DNA of 64,000 nt, taken from positions 113,037 through 177,036 of the forward strand of contig CALUPB010000005.1 of the NCBI GenBank assembly GCA_944322585.1, given 5' to 3'. A model generated the notes under the pieces. That model did no database searches and was not told where the DNA came from. It saw only the letters and a list, made by a program, of their open reading frames with translations. Positions 53,588-62,998 of this stretch are shown one piece after another. The first letter of the stretch is position 1. Each line of letters begins with the position of its first letter. A program made the translations under genes and the position numbers. Source of the stretch: an uncultured Bacteroidales bacterium. Lineage in GTDB: Bacteria > Bacteroidota > Bacteroidia > Bacteroidales > UBA932.

Positions 53588-54736
53588 ATGTATCAGAGAA
53601 TTTTTGATATTACTCCATATCTGGATGATTCTGTTTTCCTGTTCGGTGCCCGCCAGACAGGAAAGTCTACGTTTCTTCTTGATACATTCAGGGATGTACC
53701 GTCCTTTGACCTGTTGGATTATGAATTGCGCTCGCGTTTCAGCAAAAATCCCGGCCTGCTCGGGGAGATACTTCAGGACAGTCCGGACGGCTCCCTCGTT
53801 ATAATCGATGAAATACAGAAGGTTCCGGAACTGCTTGATGAGGTTCACAGGCTTATGGTCCGTAAGAATATGCGTTTTATCCTGTGCGGGTCAAGTGCAA
53901 GGAAGCTGAAGAAAAGTTCCAGCAATACTTTGGGAGGAAGAGCAGTTCCATTGCCGTTTTATCCTCTTGTCAGTGCGGAGGTGCCGGATTTCAATCTTGT
54001 CCGTGCTGTCACCAACGGGATGATACCCCGACATTATATGGTCGAGAATGCCGCTAACAGGCTTAAAGGTTATGTTGAGGTCTATATAAAAGAGGAGGTA
54101 GTGGAAGAGGCTCTCGTGAGGGACTTGGATGCTTTCAGCCGTTTTGTCGAGGTGGCGGCAATAATGGACGGGGAGATATTGAACTACGAGAATATCGCCT
54201 CCGATTGCGGTGTAAGCGCCAATACGGTGAAACAGTATTTCCAGATACTGTATGATACTCTGATCGGCTACGAAATTCCTGCATATACAAAAGCCTTGAA
54301 AAGGAGACTCATGCAATCCCCGCGTTTCTATTATTTCGATATAGGTATAGTGAATTACCTCACAGGGCGTACATCCCTCAAACCAGGTACGGCAGAGTTC
54401 GGCCATGCTTTCGAGCATCTTGTGATACAGGAGATAATAGCATGGCTCGGGTATTTCGGGAGAAAGGAGAAACTTTCCTACTGGAGGACTTATACCGGGA
54501 TAGAGGTGGATGCAGTTATCGGGGATGCCAGGATTGCGATAGAGATAAAGTCGGCCAATGAAGTGAAACCGAAGCACAGGAAGGGGCTACAAGAGTTTGC
54601 GAAAGATTATCCCGGTGCCCGGCTGATCCTTGTCTCCCTTGACAGGCTTTCCAGACGCTCCGGTGATGTCGAATGCCTTTATGTCATGGATTTTCTTCGG
54701 ATGATGTGGTCAGGAGGTCTGGCTGCCAGTCTGTAG
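53588..54736 (+). CDS. ATP-binding protein, AAA_14/DUF4143 type
   Basis: 382 residues. The P-loop GARQTGKST is near residues 19-27 and the Walker B-like SLVIIDEIQKVPELLDEVH follows. A short winged helix (NYENIASDCGVSANTVKQYFQIL) leads to the C-terminal DUF4143 domain, which ends with a nuclease-like segment (YWRTYTGIEVDAVIGDARIAIEIKS; D..x..E-x-K pattern). This abundant prokaryotic family has no settled function; mobile-element and defence roles have been proposed. Its leader is made of direct repeats. Confidence 0.9.
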   Translation: MYQRIFDITPYLDDSVFLFGARQTGKSTFLLDTFRDVPSFDLLDYELRSRFSKNPGLLGEILQDSPDGSLVIIDEIQKVPELLDEVHRLMVRKNMRFILCGSSARKLKKSSSNTLGGRAVPLPFYPLVSAEVPDFNLVRAVTNGMIPRHYMVENAANRLKGYVEVYIKEEVVEEALVRDLDAFSRFVEVAAIMDGEILNYENIASDCGVSANTVKQYFQILYDTLIGYEIPAYTKALKRRLMQSPRFYYFDIGIVNYLTGRTSLKPGTAEFGHAFEHLVIQEIIAWLGYFGRKEKLSYWRTYTGIEVDAVIGDARIAIEIKSANEVKPKHRKGLQEFAKDYPGARLILVSLDRLSRRSGDVECLYVMDFLRMMWSGGLAASL

Positions 54737-54777
54737 GTGGGGGATTTCCTGGTGGATGTATGTTGAATTGACAAGAT

Positions 54778-55287
54778 ATGAAAAACAGGATTTATATACA
54801 GCGGTATCAGGCTCCGTGCGGGGGTCTGCTGTTAGGGTCTTTCGGTGACAGGCTTTGCTTGTGCAACTGGACGGAAGAGAAGCATCCCGGCAGGGTGGAC
54901 AGACGGCTGCAGTCTTTGCTGGATGCAGGGTATGTGGAAGAGCCTTCGGATGTGACGCAGGAGGCCGCCCGGCAGCTGGATGAATATTTCAGCCGCTGCC
55001 GCAGGGCTTTCGACATGCCTCTGCTTTTTGTCGGAACCGATTTCCAGAAAAAAGTCTGGGAGCGGCTGATGGAAATCCCGTACGGACAAACCGTTTCATA
55101 TGGCGGGATGGCTGCCGGACTCGGCGTGCCGGAATCCGTCAGGGCGGTAGCGAACGCCAATGGTGCCAATGCAATTTCCATTTTCGCCCCGTGCCACCGT
55201 GTCATCGGCAGCGACCGTTCCCTTACCGGATACGGTGGCGGCCTCGAAGCCAAGCAATTCCTCCTCTCCCTGGAACGGAATCCGTGA
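54778..55287 (+). CDS. ogt: Methylated-DNA--[protein]-cysteine S-methyltransferase
   Basis: Suicide enzyme that takes the methyl group from O6-methylguanine. The acceptor site APCHRVIG has the active cysteine; the DNA-binding helix segment VPESVRAVANANGANAIS precedes it. Length 169, the Ogt-like size without an Ada regulatory domain. The start codon is 41 bp after the DUF4143 stop. Confidence 0.92.
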   Translation: MKNRIYIQRYQAPCGGLLLGSFGDRLCLCNWTEEKHPGRVDRRLQSLLDAGYVEEPSDVTQEAARQLDEYFSRCRRAFDMPLLFVGTDFQKKVWERLMEIPYGQTVSYGGMAAGLGVPESVRAVANANGANAISIFAPCHRVIGSDRSLTGYGGGLEAKQFLLSLERNP

Positions 55288-55357
55288 GAGATGTGAATAT
55301 AATGCTGTTTATATCCATGGATTTTCATTAAGTTTGCAATATTAAAATTGCAGGGAT

Positions 55358-55978
55358 ATGGACAGAGAGGAATTGATGAAAAGACTTGAGGGGATTGGCG
55401 ATAAAGATTTCTGCCGCAGGCTGAATGTTATTGACAGACATGGATATGTGACTTATGCCGGTCTTATGATGTTCGGGAAGGCTCCTGAAATCTTTGAATA
55501 TATTCCTACATTCTGCGTGGATTATGTTGAGATTCCAGGATCATCCATAGAAAGATCCAATGTGCGGTTTGCCGATTTGTGTGAAAATGTAGGTTTCGGC
55601 ATAGACAGGATTTATGACTGGAAGACCCTCACAGGCAAGGAAGTGACAATTGAATCAATGAAAGACAGGACTGTGGTGACGCTGATGATGGTGCCGGTTA
55701 CGGATGATGTCCGGCGGTCGGATACGGGTCAAATGGAAAAGTTGGGTGAAAAGTTGGGTGAAAAGTTGGGTGAAAAGTTGGGGCGGAGACTGAATGGCAA
55801 CCAGGCCAAGATAATAGGTATGATGATAGAGAACCCGTACGTAAGTATTCCTGAACTTTCCGTACGGGTAGGCATCAGCACCACAGCGGTGGAGAATAAT
55901 ATTTCCCTGTTTAAAAGCAAAGGCCTGATCCGGAGGGTAGGGCCGGACAAAGGAGGCCATTGGGAGGTGGAAATATAG
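55358..55978 (+). pseudogene. Remnant of an AlbA/Schlafen-type ATP-binding protein with winged-helix tail
   Basis: 206 residues. HGYVTYAGLMMFGKAPEIF matches the segment that follows the AlbA_2 ATP-binding domain in full-length members of 400-550 residues. That domain is absent, and much of the middle appears deleted, because soon after comes a C-terminal winged helix ending RRVGPDKGGHWEVEI. Three and a half copies of a 12-bp repeat (GEKL units, 55739-55783) form the hinge. The frame is open from ATG to stop, so a short protein could still be made. The same hinge-plus-tail design is found in the Fic protein at 9480. Confidence 0.6.
55739..55783 (+). repeat. 12-bp tandem repeat in the AlbA-type remnant
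   Basis: AAGTTGGGTGAA repeats three times without change, plus a partial fourth copy, encoding (KLGE)n. Confidence 0.9.
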
Positions 55979-56058
55979 AAAGGAGTTGATCACTCAACCA
56001 TTAAAATTTATTTCCTTTGCTATCAGCAAGTCCCCTGTTGAGGAGGATTTCAATTGAT

Positions 56059-56703
56059 TTATGCCCCAGTAGTTGTACCTTGGGTGGCCAGCCATGAAGA
56101 CATTGCCCGGAGGGCCTTGCCTCTGTGCGATATGGCATTCTTCTGCTCTTCGGTAATTTCGGACAGGGTGTTTGCCGGATATTCGTCCGGTATGAAGACC
56201 GGGTCGTAGCCGAACCCTCCTTTCCCGCTGCGGCAGCGTGCTATCCTGCCTTCGAGAGCTCCTTCGAAATAGTGTTTCTCTCCGTCGAGTATAAGGGTGA
56301 CGACGCATCTGAATCTTGCCTTGCGTCCTGTCGGTTTGATGTGCAGCCCCATCTCCGCTGCCATACTGGCTTCCATTTCCTTGATGGCCATGTCGTCGAG
56401 CAGCTTGTCGATGTTCCTGTCGAAGTCCTTGTCGTCTCCGGCATATCTTGCCGTATGGACGCCGGGCGCCCCTCCGAGAATGTCCACTTCGAGTCCGGAA
56501 TCATCCGAGAAACAGTCGCATCCGCATCTATCCCGGATGTATTCCGCTTTCTGTCTTGAATTTGCGGACAGGGTGTTGCCTGTCTCGGGGATATCTTCAG
56601 TGATACCCATTTCCGCCGGGGTAACGAGCTCGAACCCCCTGCCAAGGATTTCCCTTGCTTCACGCAGTTTTCCGCTATTGCCCGTTGCAAATACGATTTT
56701 CAT
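56059..56703 (-). CDS. rdgB: XTP/dITP diphosphatase (non-canonical purine NTP pyrophosphatase)
   Basis: Cleans the nucleotide pool of dITP and XTP. The start MKIVFATGNSGKLREAREIL is the family hallmark and fixes the ATG at 56703. The metal and active-site segment FSDDSGLEVDILGGAPGVHTARYAG is intact, and GFGYDPVFIPDEY follows. 214 residues, slightly longer than usual because of extra sequence around KEMEASMAAEMGLHIKPTGR and a short tail. Divergent from the S41 protease gene; a minus-strand -7 match, TACCTTTG, lies at 56737-56744. Confidence 0.94.
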   Translation of the reverse strand: MKIVFATGNSGKLREAREILGRGFELVTPAEMGITEDIPETGNTLSANSRQKAEYIRDRCGCDCFSDDSGLEVDILGGAPGVHTARYAGDDKDFDRNIDKLLDDMAIKEMEASMAAEMGLHIKPTGRKARFRCVVTLILDGEKHYFEGALEGRIARCRSGKGGFGYDPVFIPDEYPANTLSEITEEQKNAISHRGKALRAMSSWLATQGTTTGA

Positions 56704-56755
56704 AATAACTGCTTTATAAACTATTCTAAAACGCCGCAAAGGTATAAATTTTTCT

Positions 56756-56763
56756 TAATTTTG
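56756..56763 (+). promoter_or_regulatory. Candidate -7 box of the S41 protease gene
   Basis: TAATTTTG fits TAnnTTTG and lies about 100 bp before the start codon at 56861. The rdgB -7 match on the other strand lies 12 bp away. Confidence 0.4.
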
Positions 56764-56860
56764 CATTTCTGTTTTGCTGATTCTGTATTTTCCGGTCACG
56801 GAGATACAGTGCGGGAGGGGACAGGTGTCAAACTGACGTTAATGATGTAAATTCGGTGAT

Positions 56861-58486
56861 ATGAAAAGAATATTTTTTATGCTGGCGGGCATGGCTGCCT
56901 TCATTCTTATCCAGACGGCGGCATTGGCCCAGAGCAGGAGTTTCAGGCTCGGGCAGTGGGAGGAGATACATGGCTCTATTCTCAAGGAACTCAACAGGTC
57001 TTATGTGGATTCCCTGCCGGTGGACAGAATCATGAGGGCGGGGATAGATGCGATGCTGGGCGAGCTCGATCCGTACACCATATATGTGCCGGAGGAGGAA
57101 AATGATGATTTCCAGATGATGATCTCCAAGACTTACGGGGGTATAGGCGCGATCATCTATAAAAAGAAAGGGGAGAATGTGGTCATCAACGAACCGTATT
57201 ACGGTTCCCCTGCCTTCAAGGCGGGGCTTGTGAGCGGGGATGAGATCATCGAGATAGACGGATATCCTACGAAAGACCTCGAGGCGGCGCAGAGCAGCGA
57301 CAGGATGAAAGGCAAACCTGGAACGACGGTAGTGTTCAAGGTGAAGAAAGTCAGGACCGGAGACACACTGGATGTGCCTATCGTGAGGGAGCGCATACAT
57401 CTTCCGGACGTAGAGTATGTGGGTATGCTGGATGACACGACCGGATATATCGTCCAGACCGGTTTCACTGACAAGGTGTCTGCGGATGTCAGGGCAGGAT
57501 TCCTGAAACTCAGGGATCAGGGGATGAAACGTTTCGTGCTCGATCTGCGGGGGAACGGCGGCGGACTGATGAACGAGGCCATAAATATAGTGTCCCTGTT
57601 TGTGCCCAAGGGTTCTCTTGTCGTGACGGCCAAGGGTCTCGATCCCGAGTCCTGCAGGGAATACCGGACGACGACCGAGCCGATAGACACCCTTATGCCT
57701 CTGATAGTCATGGTGGATTCGGGGTCGGCATCATCTTCGGAAATAGTCGCCGGAGCGATTCAGGACCTTGACAGGGGGACTATTATGGGGACGAGGACTT
57801 TCGGGAAGGGGCTCGTACAGTCTATCCGCCCTGTTGCATATAACGGCCAGCTCAAGATAACGACAGCCAAATATTATACTCCGAGCGGCCGTTGCGTGCA
57901 GGCGATAGACTACAGCCACAGGAATCCGGACGGCAGTGTGGGGCATATCCCGGATTCGCTTACGAAGGAATTCAGGACTCTGCACGGGAGGACGGTGCGC
58001 GACGGTGGCGGTATCACTCCGGATGTCGAGGTCAAGTCTCCGTCCTACAGCAGATTGGTGTATTCTTTGGTCCTTTCAGGTGTGATAGACAATTTCGTCC
58101 TCGATTATGTGCGTGCACATGACAGTATACCTTCGGCCGAAGAATTCCATCTCTCCGATGAGGAGTTCGAGGATTTCATAGAGTTTGCAAAGACACAGGA
58201 ATTCGACTACAGAAGCAGTGCCAAGACCCTTTTCGACCAGATGAAGAAGGAGCTTGAGACGGATGGTCTGGCCGAAAGCATGAAGGCGGAGCTGGATGCC
58301 CTTGAGGCCGGTCTGGAGATGGACAAGGAGAGGTTCATCCGCCTCAAGAAGGATGAGATAGTCCCGTTCATCGAGGAGGAGATTGCCGTACGGTACTGGT
58401 ATCAGGAAGCGGGGGTGAAGATACGCCTGCGGTATGACGACCAGCTGAAAGAGGCCCTGACGAAACCTTACGGAAAAATTTTGTAA
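56861..58486 (+). CDS. S41 family C-terminal processing peptidase
   Basis: 541 residues with a signal peptide (MLAGMAAFILIQTAALAQ), so periplasmic. A PDZ domain (about residues 85-170, with YYGSPAFKAGLVSGDEI) precedes the protease core; the catalytic Ser lies in DSGSASSSE and the Lys in TFGKGLVQS. The long charged C-terminal region is common in Bacteroidota members. It likely trims envelope proteins. Followed by a prenyl synthase 113 bp downstream. Confidence 0.93.
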   Translation: MKRIFFMLAGMAAFILIQTAALAQSRSFRLGQWEEIHGSILKELNRSYVDSLPVDRIMRAGIDAMLGELDPYTIYVPEEENDDFQMMISKTYGGIGAIIYKKKGENVVINEPYYGSPAFKAGLVSGDEIIEIDGYPTKDLEAAQSSDRMKGKPGTTVVFKVKKVRTGDTLDVPIVRERIHLPDVEYVGMLDDTTGYIVQTGFTDKVSADVRAGFLKLRDQGMKRFVLDLRGNGGGLMNEAINIVSLFVPKGSLVVTAKGLDPESCREYRTTTEPIDTLMPLIVMVDSGSASSSEIVAGAIQDLDRGTIMGTRTFGKGLVQSIRPVAYNGQLKITTAKYYTPSGRCVQAIDYSHRNPDGSVGHIPDSLTKEFRTLHGRTVRDGGGITPDVEVKSPSYSRLVYSLVLSGVIDNFVLDYVRAHDSIPSAEEFHLSDEEFEDFIEFAKTQEFDYRSSAKTLFDQMKKELETDGLAESMKAELDALEAGLEMDKERFIRLKKDEIVPFIEEEIAVRYWYQEAGVKIRLRYDDQLKEALTKPYGKIL

Positions 58487-58599
58487 TTTCGTACCCGGTG
58501 GAGTTGTGCGGTTTTTGCCGCTGCGTTCCACAGGGATTAAGCGTACCGCGCACCGGTATTTGTCCGTACATTAACATAAATCCGCCGTGCAGGCGACAA

Positions 58600-59628
58600 A
58601 TGACAGAAACTATGGTCAATGAAAGTCAGATTGAAGAAGTCCTTGACGGACTTTTCGGCAACATGGAATTTACAGCAGAGCCGGCAGGCCTGTATGATCC
58701 TTTGAGGTATATGATAGGGCTTGGGGGGAAGCGGGTGAGGCCTCGCCTGTGTCTTACGGTCTATTCGCTTTTCAAGGATTCGTTTCCGGAAGAAATCCTG
58801 TTCCCGGCCGCTGCGCTTGAGGTGTTCCATAGTTTCACCCTTATCCATGACGATATAATGGACAGGGCGGAGATGCGTCGCGGGCAGCCTACGGTATGCA
58901 GGCAGTGGAATGACAATACGGCAATCCTTTCCGGTGACGTAATGTCCATAGAAAGCTACAGGATGATAGCAAAGGCGCCTGTGTCCGTATTGCCCCAGGT
59001 GCTTGACCTGTTTACTTCGACTGCGGCCAAGGTGTGCGAGGGTCAGCAGTACGACATGGATTTCGAGACCATGGATGAAGTCCCGATGGAGGACTATATG
59101 AAGATGATAGGTCTCAAGACGGCTGTCCTTATCGCCTGCTCTGCAAAGCTGGGGGCACTTATAGCAGGGGCCGGCACCAGGGCGTGCGACTATTTCTACA
59201 GGTTCGGTTATGACCTTGGCCTGGCTTTCCAGATCACTGATGATTATCTCGATACATTCGGCGACCCCGCTGTGTTCGGCAAGACAATAGGGGGCGACAT
59301 AATCAACAACAAGAAGACATGGCTGCTGACAAGGGCCCTGGAGAAGAGCGGAGAGATGGAGAAGTCCGGAGTCATCGCTCCTGAATACGGAAAGACCGCA
59401 CTTTTGGAGGCCATGGGCATGCAGACTTCCACAGACAGGGAGAAAGCAGCCAAGATTGCCAGGGTAAAGGAGATATACGGGGAGATAGGTGTGGATGAAG
59501 ATGCCAAATACGAAATCATAAAGCTCCATGCCAAGGCTATGGACTATGCGGGAATGATAGGTCTCGGCAAGATCCGGTATGAGGTTGTCCACCGTTATGC
59601 CGACAGGCTTATCGGACGGACAAAGTAG
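58600..59628 (+). CDS. Polyprenyl (isoprenyl diphosphate) synthase
   Basis: Builds isoprenoid chains for quinone or lipid carriers. 342 residues; the first Asp-rich motif LIHDDIMDRAEMRRGQPT and the second DDYLDTFGD are intact, with GGKRVRPRL for pyrophosphate binding. The ATG at 58600 is chosen because the upstream frame to 58498 has no family-like sequence. Chain length cannot be told from sequence by eye. Confidence 0.92.
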   Translation: MTETMVNESQIEEVLDGLFGNMEFTAEPAGLYDPLRYMIGLGGKRVRPRLCLTVYSLFKDSFPEEILFPAAALEVFHSFTLIHDDIMDRAEMRRGQPTVCRQWNDNTAILSGDVMSIESYRMIAKAPVSVLPQVLDLFTSTAAKVCEGQQYDMDFETMDEVPMEDYMKMIGLKTAVLIACSAKLGALIAGAGTRACDYFYRFGYDLGLAFQITDDYLDTFGDPAVFGKTIGGDIINNKKTWLLTRALEKSGEMEKSGVIAPEYGKTALLEAMGMQTSTDREKAAKIARVKEIYGEIGVDEDAKYEIIKLHAKAMDYAGMIGLGKIRYEVVHRYADRLIGRTK

Positions 59629-59667
59629 CTTATGCCGGCCGGATTTTACCGACAACCTTAGAACAGT

Positions 59668-61002
59668 ATGATTGAAAGAAAGGGCAAAATAGAAATAATG
59701 GCTCCGGCAGGCAATTTCGAGTGCCTGCATGCCGCGATACAGGGAGGGGCGGATTCTGTCTATTTCGGGGTGGAGAAGCTGAACATGCGTTCCCATTCCG
59801 CCAACAATTTCAGGATGGACGACCTCCCGGAAATCGTGCGGATATGTTCCGGGGCAGGGGTGAAGACATACCTTACTCTCAATATCGTCCTGTATGAGGA
59901 GGATCTGTCCGATATGCGCAGGACTCTCGATATTGCAAAGGAGGCCGGCATCACGGCAGTGATAGCATCTGACATGGCGGCGATAGCTTATGCGCGGGGC
60001 ATAGGTGTGGAAGTGCATATCTCCACCCAGCTCAGCATATCCAATTCCGAAGCCCTCAAGTTCTATGCCCGCTTTGCAGACGTGATAGTTCTGGCAAGGG
60101 AACTCAATCTTAATCAGGTCAAGGAGATACGTTCCGTCATAGACAGGGATGACGTCAGGGGTCCTTCCGGCCGTCGCGTGGAGATAGAGATGTTTGTCCA
60201 CGGTGCGCTGTGCATGGCGATTTCGGGGAAATGCTATCTGAGCCTGCACGAATACGGCGCGTCGGCCAACAGGGGAGCCTGTTACCAGATATGCCGCAGG
60301 GGCTATGAGGTGACTGATCTTGAGACCGGGAACAGTCTTGTGGTGGACAATAAATATATCATGTCTCCCAAAGATCTGTGTACTGTCGAATTCATAGACA
60401 AGATAGTGGATGCCGGAGTGACGGTATTCAAGATCGAGGGGCGTGCGAGGTCTGCCGAGTATGTCCGCAAAGTTGTGTCATGCTATCGCCGTGCCGCTGA
60501 TGCCGTATGCGGCGGGACCTTTACTCCGGAGCTGGGGGCCGGCCTCAAGGAAGAGCTTGCCGAAGTATTCAACCGTGGGTTTTGGGACGGATATTACCAG
60601 GGTGCACGTCTCGGCGAATGGAGCGATGTCTATGGAAGCAAAGCCACGAGACAGAAGGTCTATTGCGGGAAAGTGACCAACTGGTTCGACCGGCTCGGTG
60701 TCGCTGAAATCCTTGTGGAATCCGCGCCACTGTGTAAAGGAGACAGGATACTCATAATCGGTCCGACTACCGGTGTCGTCGAGATGGATGTGGAGGAAAT
60801 AAGGGTGGACCTGAAGCCTGTGGATAAGGCTGGAAAAGGCGTCTATTGTTCCGTCCAGTGCCCGTCTCTCCGCTCTGCCGGTGAGACTTCCGGAAATGGT
60901 GCGGAAACACGCTCCCCTTCACAGCCGGATGCCGCACGGCACCGTCTTCCCTCCAGGCTCCGCCGCTCCGACAAAGTCTACATCTGGCAGCAAAAAGACT
61001 GA
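59668..61002 (+). CDS. Peptidase U32 family protein (TrhP/YegQ-like)
   Basis: 444 residues. It starts IEIMAPAGNFECLHAAIQGGADSVYFG, the U32 signature, and keeps the cysteine cluster region HGALCMAISGKCYLS and NRGACYQICRRGYEV. In E. coli, TrhP-type members are needed for 5-hydroxyuridine at the tRNA wobble position. The last 45 residues before the stop are low-complexity (AGETSGNGAETRSPSQPDAA). It starts 39 bp after the prenyl synthase stop. A tRNA-modification role is inferred from the family. Confidence 0.85.
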   Translation: MIERKGKIEIMAPAGNFECLHAAIQGGADSVYFGVEKLNMRSHSANNFRMDDLPEIVRICSGAGVKTYLTLNIVLYEEDLSDMRRTLDIAKEAGITAVIASDMAAIAYARGIGVEVHISTQLSISNSEALKFYARFADVIVLARELNLNQVKEIRSVIDRDDVRGPSGRRVEIEMFVHGALCMAISGKCYLSLHEYGASANRGACYQICRRGYEVTDLETGNSLVVDNKYIMSPKDLCTVEFIDKIVDAGVTVFKIEGRARSAEYVRKVVSCYRRAADAVCGGTFTPELGAGLKEELAEVFNRGFWDGYYQGARLGEWSDVYGSKATRQKVYCGKVTNWFDRLGVAEILVESAPLCKGDRILIIGPTTGVVEMDVEEIRVDLKPVDKAGKGVYCSVQCPSLRSAGETSGNGAETRSPSQPDAARHRLPSRLRRSDKVYIWQQKD

Positions 61003-61073
61003 AACGTCCCTCTCCCCATTCAGGAAACTGCTGCTACATACAGTCCCGGCTGTCCTGCCCCAAGATACAGCAA

Positions 61074-61982
61074 TCAGTCATTGAAAGGGTCGAACATGGT
61101 GGTGGAGAGGTATTTTTCCGCACGGTCGGGAAGCAGGACCACGATGTTGCCGGACTCTATCCTGGCGGCCGTGCGTACTGCGGCCAGCATCGCCGCACCG
61201 CTGCTCATCCCGGCGAAAATGCCTTCTTTGGCGATGATTTCCCGTGCCATGGCAATCGCTTCCTCACTCTCTATGAGTTCCTGGATGTCAATCTTGGACG
61301 GGTCGTAGATCCCGGGGACAATGGCCTCCTCCATGTTCTTCAGCCCCTGGATATAGTGTCCTTTTGTCGGTTGGGCGCACACTATCTGGATGGACGGTTT
61401 CATGACTTTCAGAAATCTGGACAGTCCCATCAGTGTCCCCGAAGTCCCCAAGGCGCACACGAGATAGTCAATGTTGCCTCCTGTCTGCTGCCATATCTCC
61501 AAGGCGGTGTTTTCGTAATGGGCAAGATAGTTGGCGGCATTGGAGAACTGATCCGGCATGAAATATTTTTCCGGGTTTTCAGCCACCAGTTTTCTCGCCA
61601 GCCGGATAGCCCCGTCGGTCCCTTCTGCGGCCGGAGTCAGCCGTACCGTCCCTCCATAGGCCCGGATAATCTTTCTCCGTTCTATGGATACCGCTTCGCT
61701 CATCACGATCTCGACCGGATAGCCTTTCACGATCCCGACGATTGCCAGTCCGATACCGGTATTCCCTGAAGTCGCTTCGATTATGGTCTGGCCCGGACGC
61801 AGCCTTCCGTCCCTTTCCGCCTCATTTATCATCTTGACTGCAATGCGGTCCTTGATGCTTCCGGTCGGATTGAATCCCTCTACCTTTGCGTATATGTTCA
61901 CTGCAGGATTCGGAGAAAGTCTGTTGATCCTTACCATCGGAGTCATCCCGATAGTCTCGAGTATGTTGTTCTTGATGTTCAT
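61074..61982 (-). CDS. cysK: Cysteine synthase (O-acetylserine sulfhydrylase)
   Basis: PLP enzyme that makes cysteine from O-acetylserine and sulfide. The ATG at 61982 gives the family start; the frame to 62135 is not family-like. The PLP lysine lies in NPTGSIKDRIAVKM, the substrate loop in EATSGNTGIGLA, and a late GMSSGAA. 302 residues, normal. It follows a TauE-type permease on the same strand after 186 bp. The CysK/CysM distinction is not certain. Confidence 0.92.
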   Translation of the reverse strand: MNIKNNILETIGMTPMVRINRLSPNPAVNIYAKVEGFNPTGSIKDRIAVKMINEAERDGRLRPGQTIIEATSGNTGIGLAIVGIVKGYPVEIVMSEAVSIERRKIIRAYGGTVRLTPAAEGTDGAIRLARKLVAENPEKYFMPDQFSNAANYLAHYENTALEIWQQTGGNIDYLVCALGTSGTLMGLSRFLKVMKPSIQIVCAQPTKGHYIQGLKNMEEAIVPGIYDPSKIDIQELIESEEAIAMAREIIAKEGIFAGMSSGAAMLAAVRTAARIESGNIVVLLPDRAEKYLSTTMFDPFND

Positions 61983-62168
61983 GGTCCTTTTATGAATACC
62001 GGCCGATACAGTCAGGTGTATCTCCTTTCTGTCGACCAGGATGCGAAAATAAACAAAACTGCCGTAGTTTACAAAATAAATTGTTGTCAGCAGGCAGACA
62101 ATTGACTGCAATCTGACAGCGTCCGGCAGGGACAAACCTGGAAGATGACCGATGGATAGGGAACGGTA

Positions 62169-62885
62169 TCATACCGAGAGGAACAGCCATATCGAACATA
62201 TGACCATTACGGCTGCCACGATCCTGCGGTACATCTTGCGGCGGATGGTCTGTATCCGTCTCATGGCTATATAGTTTCCTGCAACCATGGCAACTCCGAG
62301 CAGCATACCTTCAAGCAGGATCTGCCGTCCGAGCAATTCGAATTCCCCGTACATTACGAGCTGGATTATGTGCATGACTACGGCTGCTGCCGCTTCGCTT
62401 GCAATGTAGGCTACCGGAGAGAGACCGAGTGTAAGGAATACGGCACTGCTTATCGGACCGGAAAGACACAATAGTCCGTTGACAATACCTGATACCGCAC
62501 CTCCTGCAAGCATTGTCCACCTTGAACGCGGAAGCCTGAATTTTTCCGACAGATCCAACAGCGCAAAGACCGTCAGCAGGACACACAGGATACGTGTCAT
62601 CACTTCTTTCGGAACCACGACAAATCCGTAGGCTCCGACTATGGTAAGGGGAGCCGCCATGATAAGGAAAAATCCTACCTTCCTCCATCGGATGGACTTG
62701 AATCCGGCTCCGGTACGGAATATATTGCTCAGCAGCTGGGCTACGGTCGCCATCGGCACCGCCACCTCTATCCCATAGCATGTCGTTATTGCCGGAAGCA
62801 GTATCATGCTTCCTCCGAAGCCTACGGTGCCGGAAAGAAGTCCGGCAGCAAAGCCTGCAACTGTCAGGATTATGATTTCCCACAT
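62169..62885 (-). CDS. TauE/SafE family sulfite exporter-like permease
   Basis: 238 residues with seven to eight hydrophobic helices and the family start IILTVAGFAAGLLSGTVGFGGSMI. The ATG at 62885 is chosen; the frame continues upstream to 62918. TauE/SafE proteins move sulfite, organosulfonates or other anions. Its position just upstream of cysK on the same strand suggests a sulfur-related role, but the two are 186 bp apart and may have separate promoters. Confidence 0.88.
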   Translation of the reverse strand: MWEIIILTVAGFAAGLLSGTVGFGGSMILLPAITTCYGIEVAVPMATVAQLLSNIFRTGAGFKSIRWRKVGFFLIMAAPLTIVGAYGFVVVPKEVMTRILCVLLTVFALLDLSEKFRLPRSRWTMLAGGAVSGIVNGLLCLSGPISSAVFLTLGLSPVAYIASEAAAAVVMHIIQLVMYGEFELLGRQILLEGMLLGVAMVAGNYIAMRRIQTIRRKMYRRIVAAVMVICSIWLFLSV

Positions 62886-62998
62886 GGTTTTAAGTCGTAT
62901 ACGGGGTCGAACCTGCAATATCGGATTGCAATCCCTTCAGATTTGCCGGAATTTTCCTGGGCACGACAGGGATATTCTGAGGCAAAGATATCGGAGGA

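Noticed and set aside
62903-62930. tRNA T-arm-like sequence
   Set aside because: The minus strand reads GCAGGTTCGACCCCG, but flanking bases cannot form the T stem, acceptor or anticodon arms.
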